64,000 nucleotides of DNA from contig JADQAV010000047.1 of the NCBI GenBank assembly GCA_019775845.1, forward strand, positions 248,001 through 312,000, given 5' to 3'. Source of the stretch: Myrmaecium sp. VS I D KN 1 (taxonomy: Eukaryota; Ascomycota; Dothideomycetes; Valsariales; Valsariaceae). The position numbers were made by a program, and so were the translations under genes. A model generated the notes under the pieces. The model ran no database searches, had not been told where the DNA came from, and saw nothing but the letters and a program-made list of their open reading frames with translations. Of the stretch, positions 46,347-55,223 are shown in pieces. Numbering within the stretch: position 1 is the stretch's first letter; each line of letters opens with the position of its first letter.

Positions 46347-48671
46347 TCACGGCGTCGGAGGGATCTCGTCCCTGCCTCCCAGCCCGCCCACCAGCCCGCT
46401 CGTGAGCCCCTTCATGCGTCGGCCCAGCAGATCGTCCTCGCTCGCCAGGCTGACCAAGCTCTTCTTCTTCTTTTTCATCATCCGCGCGCCGGCCGCCCGC
46501 TTACCCCTGCTGCCTCGCATCGTCGCCCCTCGTCGCGCCGCGATCGTCTCTCCCTTCACGCCCGTGTTCGGCGTCGGGCTCCCCCTCGCCCCGACAACGC
46601 TCATCTCCAACGGCCGGTCCTCATCCCCCGAACTCATCGTCCTCATCCGTCGATGTTGTCGCTGCCGCACCTCCTCTTCCTCCATCTCTTCTTCTTCTTC
46701 CTCCTCATCCTCTTCCTCCTCGGCCCGCTCGAAAATCTCCCGCATCCACCGGGCGCACTGGAGGATGTATGCCCAGCCCTCCGGGAAGACGCCGACGAAC
46801 TGCAGGAAGCCGTGGCTGATGCCCGGCACCAGCGTGACCGTGACCCAGCGGCCGGGCTCGAAGGGCTCGCGCGCGGGCCGCAGGCCCAGCTCACGCTCCT
46901 CCAGGTGCCGCGCCGCCTTGGCCTGCCGCAGCCGGCCGGCGAAGATGACCGTGTCGTCGACGAGGGGGTCGCGCTCGCCGGTGAGGAAGTACGTCTTGGG
47001 AAAACGGGCGAGCAGGGCCTCGGGCGCGAGGAGAGGGGAGAGCAGGAAGTCGGTGCTGAAGTCGGGCCGGTTGTGCGGGCCGATGTAGAGGATGATCATG
47101 GCCCGCATCATCTCCGGCGTCAGGATCCGGTCGTTGAAGTAGGAGATCATGCTGCTCATCGCCAGGCGGGTCTTCAGCGGTTGCGGCTTGGCCGGCGCCT
47201 CCGGCGGAGAGGGGTCTGGTTGTTGTTTGCGAGCCTGCTCCGCTTGCGCCTGCTTCTCCGTTGCGTGGTCGTAGTTGGTGTGCGCGGCGGAGATGTGGAT
47301 CGCGGTGGCTGGGGAGGAGCTCAGCATACCGTTACGCCGGGAAGGGGAGAGCGGCCCGCTGTTGTCCTCCTCTTCGTCGGACGACTGGTGGGGCGTTGTG
47401 GGGTCCAGTTGGCGATAGTCGTCGCTCTTGCGGCGCAAGATGACTTGGTTCGTCTTGCGCGCGCGGCGGTCGCGGATCAAAGCCATCTGCTCGTCCGTCA
47501 TCCAGTTGCCGATGTTCATGTCCAGCGCTGGGTAAATGAGGATCAGGCCTTCGGGCGGCAGGAGAGCCTGCTCGCCCTGCCAGCGGCGCGTGTCGGTACT
47601 GCCGGACTGCAGGATCATGAGGACGGTACCGACTGCCAGGTTCCCTCCCGCGCTGTCGCCCGACATGACGATCTTCGGCACGTACTCTCCCGAGAGCCCG
47701 ATGCAGCGTCCTCGACTGTTGACGATGCTGTGGTAGACGTCGTAGCATTCGTTGAGCGCGTAGGGATACGGATACTCTGGTGCCTTTTTGTAATCCAGGC
47801 TCAACACCGGTAAGCCTGTCTTTCCCGCCCATGCAAGCAACTTGTCATCGTGGTTGCGAGGGCTCATGGCCACAAAGCCACCGCCGGGGATATCCAAGAT
47901 GACCTTGTCGTGCTTCTTGAGTGCGGACAACGGGCCGTCAAAGTACAACCACGCATGCACGGGTTCGGCGTACGAGGACTCCTGCGGTCGGGGGATGCGG
48001 ATCTCGCGCGGCGGATAGCTCATGAACCGCGGACGCATCAGGTTCGTGAAGAAGGACAGCAGCGGGCTGGTGCCTTTGTTCCAGCTCACGCGCAGGTGCT
48101 CCACCGTCAGCGCGCCGCGGATCTTCCGGACCTTCTCGTCCGCTTGCTCGGCGCAGATCAGGTAGTATATGGAGAACACGAGCGAGAGGACCTCCCGCAT
48201 CCACTTGCGTCGGAACCGCATCGCAGACCAGAAGCCGGCGTCCAGCGCCGTCGTGACCCACGTCGCGCGGAAGTATGACCGGCTGTAGAGGTTCGCGAGC
48301 GGCTCGGGGCACTCCAGGCCGATGAGCTTGCCGAAGTTCCGGGCGACGTAGAGCCAGAGGAGGGTGATGACGAGCGTCTGCCATGCGGTCAGGCGCTTGG
48401 AGAGGGCGGTGGATAACCGTCGGATCCCGGGAGGGCCGTGGCGGTTGCCTCTGGTGAGTCCAGTCAGCTTTTCCTGTGCTCTGTTGCTATGGCTTTTCGT
48501 ACGCCAAATGGTACCTGTAGAGGTAGAAGGACCAGAAGGCGACCACGGCGAAGACCTGGTGCTTGCGGAATCTGACCGAGGGTCGACCCAATACATGGTC
48601 TGGAGGGGGCGCCGCTTGTGTTAGCACAGTTTGGTCGAATCGGTATGTGAGCTGCGTGTCTCACCGATCAT
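46347..48671 (-). CDS. HSL-type alpha/beta hydrolase with N-terminal membrane segments
   Basis: Three exons: 48671-48665 (7 nt), 48599-48515 and 48450-46347, giving 731 aa. I prefer this to a start at 48597 because exon 2 then reads VRFRKHQVFAVVAFWSFYLYR, a membrane helix, instead of a polar Ser-rich stretch, and both introns (65 and 64 nt) have CTAAC/CTGAC branch sites. A second helix follows (TLVITLLWLYVA). The catalytic domain has the oxyanion motif DIPGGGF (HGGG variant), nucleophile Ser297 in GDSAGG, Asp525 in ERDPLVDD and His577 in GISHGF. These are the features of hormone-sensitive-lipase-like esterases. An insert with Ser/Pro/Gln-rich sequence splits the domain, and the tail has a long Glu run encoded by a CTT/CTC repeat. 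Substrate unknown (lipid or steryl ester possible). Confidence 0.85.
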
Positions 48672-50023
48672 GGTCCTATGGGTTGTATACAACTCGCTTA
48701 TAACAGCAGACACATACGACGTGTGCGCAGCATGTGAAGGCAGTCGACGTGGGCGGGGAGCATGAGCAGCGAGCGCGGATGCAAGGGTCGACGACAAACA
48801 AAGGAGCGAAGGTTAAGGGCGTGAGTGCGATGGGATGGCTTTCAGCTTTCAGCCGTGATCCGTCATATCGCAAGCCGGCAAGGGCAACCGGACGACCTTA
48901 TAAAAGAATCACTTAGAGGGTCGGCACGGCCGTGGGTTGCAGTCGAGGCCGTCATGGCGCTTCGTCCGACGTTTGCCATCGGCATGTGACAAGATTCGGA
49001 GCCGCCTAGGCCGAGCAGCGTGCCCGAGGACGTGTGGTCGTTGGACGCCGCATGTCTTGCAATTTTAAATATGAGAGGTGCAGGCGGAGCGATCTCTTAT
49101 TGCTAGGAATTTGCAGCGGTCATCTGTCTCTCCGATCAAGCTGACTTGATGTCGTCGGAGATGCTGAATCGTGGGCTGTTTGCGTTCGGTCACCCTGGAG
49201 GAATGAACCTCGGAGAAGTTCCGGTGGGGTAAATACTGCAGTGGAGGTGGTCCAATCGGCATCATCTGGGGAAGATGGATGCCTCAGGTACTGTAGGGCT
49301 GAAACTGCATGTGTAAGCGCAACGCAACGACTGTGCTTGGCTAGGTGGTGCAGTATGACGATGCAGTGCATGACGATGCTGGGCATCAACTAAATACTGC
49401 CTCAGTACCTTACGGTTGTCAGAGCATGCCAGTGCATCGCATGAAGATTCCATTTCCTAACGACACACTCACAGTGACTTAGGTCAGGTCTGATCAATCA
49501 TCCATCAACCCGCCGGCTTCTTCCCCTCGGCTTCACGGAGCCTGAAATCATCTGGATCAAACGGTGTCACCTCCCTCCGTGCTGTACTTCCGGGAGCCTC
49601 AGTGCCACCTAATTCGAGCACACCCGGATGAAGGCTGCCCGTGCGGTGCGCACCGTACAAGTCTCTTTTCTACGGTAGTTATAGTACGGTGGGTGGGACA
49701 GTTAGAGCCAGACTGTCATCCCTCCCTTTTAGCTTTTCCGTCTGCGTCGTAAGTTGCCCGGGCTGGGAGTGGAAGAGGTAGTCACCAGCATCCGTCATGC
49801 ACGCCGGCATTCCCTTGGGGGAGGGGCCGTCTGTACGGCATTCTGGATGCAGAATGCCGTAGATAAGTACGTATTAAATTGCCCTCAATCTGGCCTCTTC
49901 GAAAGACATCTGTTCTTCTCCTCATCCATCCGCTGCCACTTCCATCGTATCTCCTCGACTCCTTCTCTTTTCTCCTTCTCCTGTCCTTCGATCCGAACCA
50001 GTCCATCTCCACTGTCAACCACC
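48672..50023. other. Spacer upstream of the hydrolase and the secreted protein
   Basis: 1.35 kb between divergent starts at 48671 (minus) and 50024 (plus). No gene seen. Contains a perfect 12-bp-stem hairpin at 49834-49861, and a CT-rich leader directly before 50024. Confidence 0.5.
49834..49861. promoter_or_regulatory. Perfect 12-bp inverted repeat with 4-nt loop
   Basis: TACGGCATTCTG (49834-49845), loop GATG, then its exact reverse complement (49850-49861). It lies 163 bp upstream of the secreted-protein ATG. It could be a dyad operator for a dimeric regulator or an RNA hairpin in the leader; neither is shown. Confidence 0.85.
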
Positions 50024-50446
50024 ATGCACTTCAAAACCCTCATCCCCCTCCTCATCGCGAGCCACGGCGGCAGCGCCCTCGCCAGCGTCCTCGGGCCCCG
50101 CGACGCCGCGCCGTTCGCCGCGATCGACGGCCAGACGTGCCCGGACGCGGACGGGCTGGCCGTGGCCACGCACCTGGACTACCCCGTCGCGGTCAACCAC
50201 ACCTTCCGCGTGCACTGCGGCACCGGCGTGCTCGACGGCGAGAGCCACTGGCGCTACGCCGCCGACCTGCGCGCCTGCATGGACATCTGCACCGGCATCT
50301 GCGGCTGCACCGGCGTCACCGCCTTCGGCGACTACAAGTGTCGCTTCCACAACGAAAAGTCGACCATGATCAATAATGAGACGAGCGTCTACCTTCGTGT
50401 GGAGAGCGGCTTGATGTCCTGCCCGTATAATGTGAAGATGGACTAG
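50024..50446 (+). CDS. Small secreted eight-cysteine protein, PAN/Apple-like
   Basis: 140 aa, single exon. ATG at 50024 is followed by a clear signal peptide (MHFKTLIPLLIASHGGSALA, cleavage likely before SVLGPRD). The mature part holds eight cysteines, with the cluster ACMDICTGICGCTGV and then DYKCRFH, similar to the core of fungal PAN/Apple-like domains, and three N-glycosylation sequons (NHT, NET and similar). Upstream codons in frame are open but do not resemble a protein. Secreted proteins of this size are candidate effectors or wall-associated lectin-like proteins; function is not known. Confidence 0.8.
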   Translation: MHFKTLIPLLIASHGGSALASVLGPRDAAPFAAIDGQTCPDADGLAVATHLDYPVAVNHTFRVHCGTGVLDGESHWRYAADLRACMDICTGICGCTGVTAFGDYKCRFHNEKSTMINNETSVYLRVESGLMSCPYNVKMD

Positions 50447-51320
50447 ATGCTTCCCTTTACAAGCTCCGCGAGGTAGGTAAGCCTCTTTGAGACCGGGAAA
50501 GCTACCTGATGGGAATGAAATGCTGACGGCCTTTACCCGCGCAGTTACTTCCTTCGGAGTTGAAGGCAATCGGATCGCCGCCGTGTCCTGATAACAAACG
50601 CGAAATGTTGATGCTTTGATGTAACGTCATGGCTTTAGAGAATTTGATAGACAAAACAGGAGACTTCGATAGAACGCAATGATATTATTTCTTTTTTCTT
50701 TTTTCTTTTTTCTTTTTTCTTCTTTCTTTTCAAAAACCTAACAGTTCAGCATACTTCACCAGGGGCACTTAACAACCAATTAATCAAGAACCGCCCATAC
50801 GGGGATCATGGCAAGATCAGAGAAGTATCTGGCGCGCAATTCTCCCAAGAAGCGTTCTCCATCCTACCTACCACAGTGTGACAAGCCCTCCTAAAGCCGA
50901 AGCAAACCTGTCACCGGTACGAACCGCGTCAACCCGTGGTGTGCTTGACGAAGCCGTGCTTGACCCATCAACTACAGTACCTACCGTGCTTGCGACCATG
51001 AGCCTCCTCCCAAAGTTGTCACTTCCGACCGAACGAAACAGTTCAAGTTCACAGCCGTCCCGGGCCGTGTATATGTTCTTTTCACAGTTGCACACTTTCT
51101 GTGACTTTACAATGAGCGTGACTTACAGAGCAGGTCGGGTCTTAAATACCTTTTCCAACCGCAGACGCCACCGCGCCCTGCTGCACCGTTTGCTTCCACC
51201 TCGCCACCGTCCTTCGATCTCTGCTGTTTCTCCGCAAGCAATTGTGCCGGCTGTAGGACCTACGGCACCTCCAAACTGGTCTACTTACCTCACTCGCACT
51301 AACTCTAGCCGCAAGCCAAC
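50447..51320. other. Spacer with a CTTTTTT repeat
   Basis: Includes the secreted-protein 3' UTR, a 7-mer tandem repeat (50691-50729) and the upstream region of the BTB gene. No gene seen. Confidence 0.5.
50691..50729. repeat. Tandem CTTTTTT heptamer repeat
   Basis: About five copies of a C followed by five or six T, pure pyrimidine on the plus strand, about 245 bp past the secreted-protein stop. Confidence 0.85.
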
Positions 51321-52502
51321 ATGGAGCCGCAATCCCACAAGCTCGACGACGCCGCCGACCTCACGCTCCACGTCGGCAACCCGAACAGTCCAGAAGGAGG
51401 AGCACGGCGAATCCACGTCTCTGCCGCGGTCCTCCGTCGCGCAAGCCCGGTATTCAACGCAATGCCAAACGCACAATACGGCTTCGCAGAGAGCCGTCTG
51501 GACGCGATCGCCCTGCCGGACGACGATCCGGCCGCCATCCTGATCATCCTGCAGGCCGCGCACTTCCGCTTCGCATCGCTGCCGCTGCGCAGGAGCCTGC
51601 ACCAGCTCGCACAGCTGGCGAAAGCCTGCGACAAGTACGACGCCGCCGGCCTGCTGCACGGGTGGGTGGACCGGTGGGCGGAGCCGCTGGACGTCTTCCA
51701 CCCGGGCGCATGGCTGTGGATCGCGTACGCGTTCGGCGAGCCCCGGGTTTTTCGCGAGGCGACCCAGTTCTTGGTTGCGGAGGCGACGGTGAGCGCGTCG
51801 CCGGACGACGGAGGCGCACCTCTGCTGGTGCTGGTGCTAGATGGCCAGCGGTTTCGCGCGGCGGATCTGCCGCCGGGCTGCTTCGCGGCGGTGACCGAGG
51901 CCCGTCTGGCCCGCCTGCGCGCCCTGCTTGACGTGCCGTATCGCATGTTCAGGCGGTTGGGTCGGAGCGAGACCTGCCACTGGGCACGCCGGTTCGGTCC
52001 GCTGGGCGCGAGTCCGGAGCGGCCGACGGGCGTCGTGGCGGCGGCGGCGGCAACGGCGGCAACGGCGGTGGCGGACCACCCAGCTGCGGTCGCCGCCCAG
52101 ATCGCCCTCGGCCCGGCTTGCCTGCGCATCCAGCTCGGCCTGCTCACCCGGCAGGTGGAATCGCGCCCTGGCGGTGGCCAAGACGGACCGGTCGATGGCG
52201 GAGGGGTTCCTGGCGCCGGCGGACGCGCTGACGGTGCAGGGGACGCAGGCAGCGGCGGCCACCACCACGAGGGCTGCGTCGTCGGCGCCCAGCTGGAGCG
52301 GCTTTGGGAGGCGTACGTGGCGGCGGAGTCGCGGTTGCCGGATGGGATGACGGTCGGGCTGGAGAATCGGGTGAGGATGCAGGCGCTGAGGTTGAGGAAG
52401 GGGCCGGAGGGCAGCCTGATGTGGTCGTGTCGCTTGAGTTATCTGTGTGAGTTGGAGATGAGGGTTAGAGGGGTGATGAGGGGGGTTGCGAAGGTGTTGT
52501 AG
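51321..52502 (+). CDS. BTB/POZ-domain protein
   Basis: 393 aa, single exon. The N-terminal ~110 residues read ADLTLHVGN.. RRIHVSAAVLRRASPVFNAM.. AIALPDDDPAAILIILQAAHF.. LAQLAKACDKYDAAGLL, the layout of a fungal BTB/POZ domain (dimerisation, often Cul3 adaptor). The family's C-terminal helical part follows (LLDVPYRMFRRL, and GAQLERLWEAYVAAESRLP). It is broken by an Ala/Gly-rich low-complexity insert at about 235-310 made of GCG/GGC repeats. Some fungal relatives keep a Cys-rich stretch there, so a missed intron is possible. Partner and pathway unknown. Confidence 0.8.
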   Translation: MEPQSHKLDDAADLTLHVGNPNSPEGGARRIHVSAAVLRRASPVFNAMPNAQYGFAESRLDAIALPDDDPAAILIILQAAHFRFASLPLRRSLHQLAQLAKACDKYDAAGLLHGWVDRWAEPLDVFHPGAWLWIAYAFGEPRVFREATQFLVAEATVSASPDDGGAPLLVLVLDGQRFRAADLPPGCFAAVTEARLARLRALLDVPYRMFRRLGRSETCHWARRFGPLGASPERPTGVVAAAAATAATAVADHPAAVAAQIALGPACLRIQLGLLTRQVESRPGGGQDGPVDGGGVPGAGGRADGAGDAGSGGHHHEGCVVGAQLERLWEAYVAAESRLPDGMTVGLENRVRMQALRLRKGPEGSLMWSCRLSYLCELEMRVRGVMRGVAKVL

Positions 52503-52984
52503 GGAGTAAGGGGGAGGAGGGGAGGGGGGAGGATAGTACTGCTCCTTGTGATATACTCGGATAGGTAGGGATCATGATGTTGATACGGTGCATGAAGAGC
52601 GATGATGAAGTAACGTGAGATCTTTATATATGCATCAATGTATGAGTTTCTTGGAGTTGAGGTAGCTGTGTAATAGAGAGTGATACCTCAGACATCTATC
52701 CAACCGGTCCGGGGAAAGGGCCGAAGTCGCAAGCCTCAGGGTCCGAGATCCACCCGGCGCACCAGGCAGAGTGGATCTGATAAGGAAAGTTGGAGTCATT
52801 GGGTACCGTAAGTCCAATTACTATTCACTTGCGGCCTCACGCGAGAAAGGCAGGGACGAGAAGTCAACAGCTCGAGTTACTCACCTCGAAAGACTCATCT
52901 CTCTTTTTCCTCTCTTTCCTCTCTCCCCTCCTCCTCTTCCCTCCGCTCCTCCTATACCTTCCCGCTCACCTCAACCTCCCCACC
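52503..52984. other. Spacer upstream of ARG8
   Basis: 482 bp with a short dyad (AGATCCAC and GTGGATCT near 52747-52780) and a CT-rich leader before the ATG at 52985. No gene seen. Confidence 0.5.
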
Positions 52985-54484
52985 ATGGCCCTCCGGCAGT
53001 CCTCCGCCCGCCTCTGCTCCGCCCTCCGCAGCCGAGCGACCGCGTTCAGCCCCGCCGGCACCACCAGCAGCCGCCAACTCCGCTTTGCTTCTTCCGCCTC
53101 CGTGTCGGGCTCAAGTCTGCCCAATGCGGTGAAGAATGCCATCTCCGTACGTTCTTGACCTATATCTGCACATTCTCCAGCTTCAATCAACACCAATTGA
53201 CCTCTATGCCAGCAGGAAGCCAGCCTCCCCAATGCGGACCCGGCCGCCGACTCCCAGACCGCCCGCTTGGTGAACGAGCAGCTCCCCTACATGGTCCCGA
53301 CCTACGTCCGGCCGATGCCCATGTTCCAGAAGGGTGAGGGCTGCTACCTGTGGGACGTGGAGAACCGGAAGTACCTCGACTTCACCGCCGGCATCGCCGT
53401 GAACGCCCTCGGCCACTGCGACCCGCAGGTCAGCCAGATCCTGGCCGAGCAGGCGCAGACGCTCATGCACACCTCGAATCTCTACCACAACCCCTGGACG
53501 GGCGCGCTCTCGAAGCTGCTGGTGGAGAAGACGGTGGAGGCCGGGGCGATGCACACGGCCTCCAAGGCCTTCATCTGCAACTCCGGCAGCGAGGCCAACG
53601 AGGCGGCCATCAAGTTCGCCCGCAAGGTCGGCAAGACCCTCGACCCCTCCGGCGCCAAACACGAGTTCCTCTCCTTCCACAACTCCTTCCACGGCCGCAC
53701 CATGGGCTCCCTGTCCGCGACGCCCAACCCCAAGTACCAAGCCCCCTTCGCGCCCATGGTCCCGGGCTTCCGCTACGGCACCTTCAACGACGTCGCCGCC
53801 CTCGACACCCTCATCACCGACCGCACCTGCGGCGTCATCGTCGAGCCGATCCAAGGCGAAGGCGGCGTCAACGTCGCGACCCCAGAATTCCTCCTCGCCC
53901 TCCGCCAACGCTGCGACGCCGTCGGTGCCGTCCTCATCTACGACGAGATCCAATGCGGGCTCGGCCGCACGGGCAGCCTCTGGGCCCACGCCACCGCCGC
54001 CGCGTCCCCGGCCGCACACCCGGACATCCTCACCACGGCCAAGGCGCTCGGCAACGGCTTCCCCATCGGCGCCACCCTCGTCAACGAGCGCGTCGCGACG
54101 AAGATCCAGACCGGCGACCACGGCACCACCTTCGGCGGCAACCCCCTCGGCGCCCGCCTCGCCCACCACATCGTCCAGCGGCTCGCCGACCCGGCCCTGC
54201 ACCGCGCCGTCGCGGAGAAAGGCGCGCTCTTCCGCCGCCGGTTCGAGCGGCTCCGTCAGCGCCGCCCGGATCTGGTCACCGAGGTCCGTGGCAAGGGTCT
54301 CCTGCTCGGTCTGCAGTTTAGCCGCGACCCGTCGCCGGTGGTGGCGGCGGCGCGTGAGCGTGGACTCCTGGTGATCACGTGCGGGACGAATACGCTGCGG
54401 TTTGTGCCCCCGCTTGTCATTGCGGAGGAGGAGATTGAGAGGGGGGTGGATGTTTTAGAGGAGGCGGTTGAGGCGGTTTTTTAG
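52985..54484 (+). CDS. ARG8: Acetylornithine aminotransferase, mitochondrial
   Basis: Two exons, 52985-53146 and 53216-54484, with a 69-nt intron, donor GTACGT, phase 0; 476 aa. The first exon encodes an Arg/Ser-rich presequence (MALRQSSARLCSALRSRATA), so the enzyme acts in the mitochondrial matrix, converting N-acetylglutamate semialdehyde to N-acetylornithine in arginine synthesis. Class III PLP aminotransferase motifs are YLDFTAGIAVNALGH, FICNSGSEANEAAIKFARK, HNSFHGRTMGSLS, LIYDEIQCGLGRTG, and ALGNGFPIGATL with PLP Lys330 just before it. The acceptor is a NAGNAG site (CCAGCAG), so a one-residue (Gln) variation in splicing is possible. Confidence 0.95.
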
Positions 54485-55223
54485 TGAGTGGAGGGAGGGG
54501 GAGAGAAGATGTGGGCGAAGGAGGGACTTGAGATGGAGGTAGGAATAGGGGGGATCGATGGGGTATGAGATGATCTGGGGCTTTCGATGGTGTTGGGATC
54601 TGGATGGATGAAGTCGCGGAGGACAAAAAAGTTACGGCGTCCTAGATGTAGGTTTCTTTGCTTTTTGATTGAGCTTTCGTAGAGGATCTACCTCCTCTGT
54701 TTTTTCTCCTTGTTTACAGAGGACAGTATATAGGATGGATTGGGGCTTTTTCCCTTCCGCTTTTCTCTTTGGTTTGGCAGTAGTAGATCGATTGAACTGA
54801 TCGGATAGAATGGAATGGATAGGAAGGATGTTTCGCTTCGCTGTTCCATGTTTTCTTCGGTATTTGTTCTTCGACGCTCTGCTCTTGGCTCTTTGCATGG
54901 TGATGCGATGTGATGCGATAGATAATAGAGGTACGATCTTCGGTACATACATACATTACTATATACATACAGTATATATGCATGTAAATCCCTCCCATCC
55001 ATCCATATAACTCATGCTGACCTATCCTAATCCCTCCTGACACGTCTCAGGCGTGTAGCGCGCAACGGAGTAAAGTGAAGAACAAAAAGACAGTCAGAAG
55101 TAGATACCAGATCTAAAGACCCAACCAACCCACCCAACCCTTCACAAAAACCAAGAAAAAAGGGAACGAACGAAAAAACCTCGCAATTCGAAGTCCACAA
55201 CACAAAACCACCGACAACCAACC
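54485..55223. other. Convergent spacer, ARG8 and HMG gene
   Basis: 739 bp between two 3' ends, AT-rich with a TATACATA-type tract around 54945-54985. No gene seen. Confidence 0.5.

Noticed and set aside
46305-47813. 502-codon plus-strand frame opposite the hydrolase
   Set aside because: Antisense shadow; sequence is Arg/Ala/Leu-rich without motifs, while the minus strand carries the full catalytic set.
52740-52800. tRNA-like stretch near a short dyad
   Set aside because: No acceptor/T-arm pairing or A and B boxes; only an 8-bp dyad is present.
53204-54202. 332-codon minus-strand frame opposite ARG8
   Set aside because: Val/Gly/Glu-rich antisense shadow of a GC-rich aminotransferase exon.
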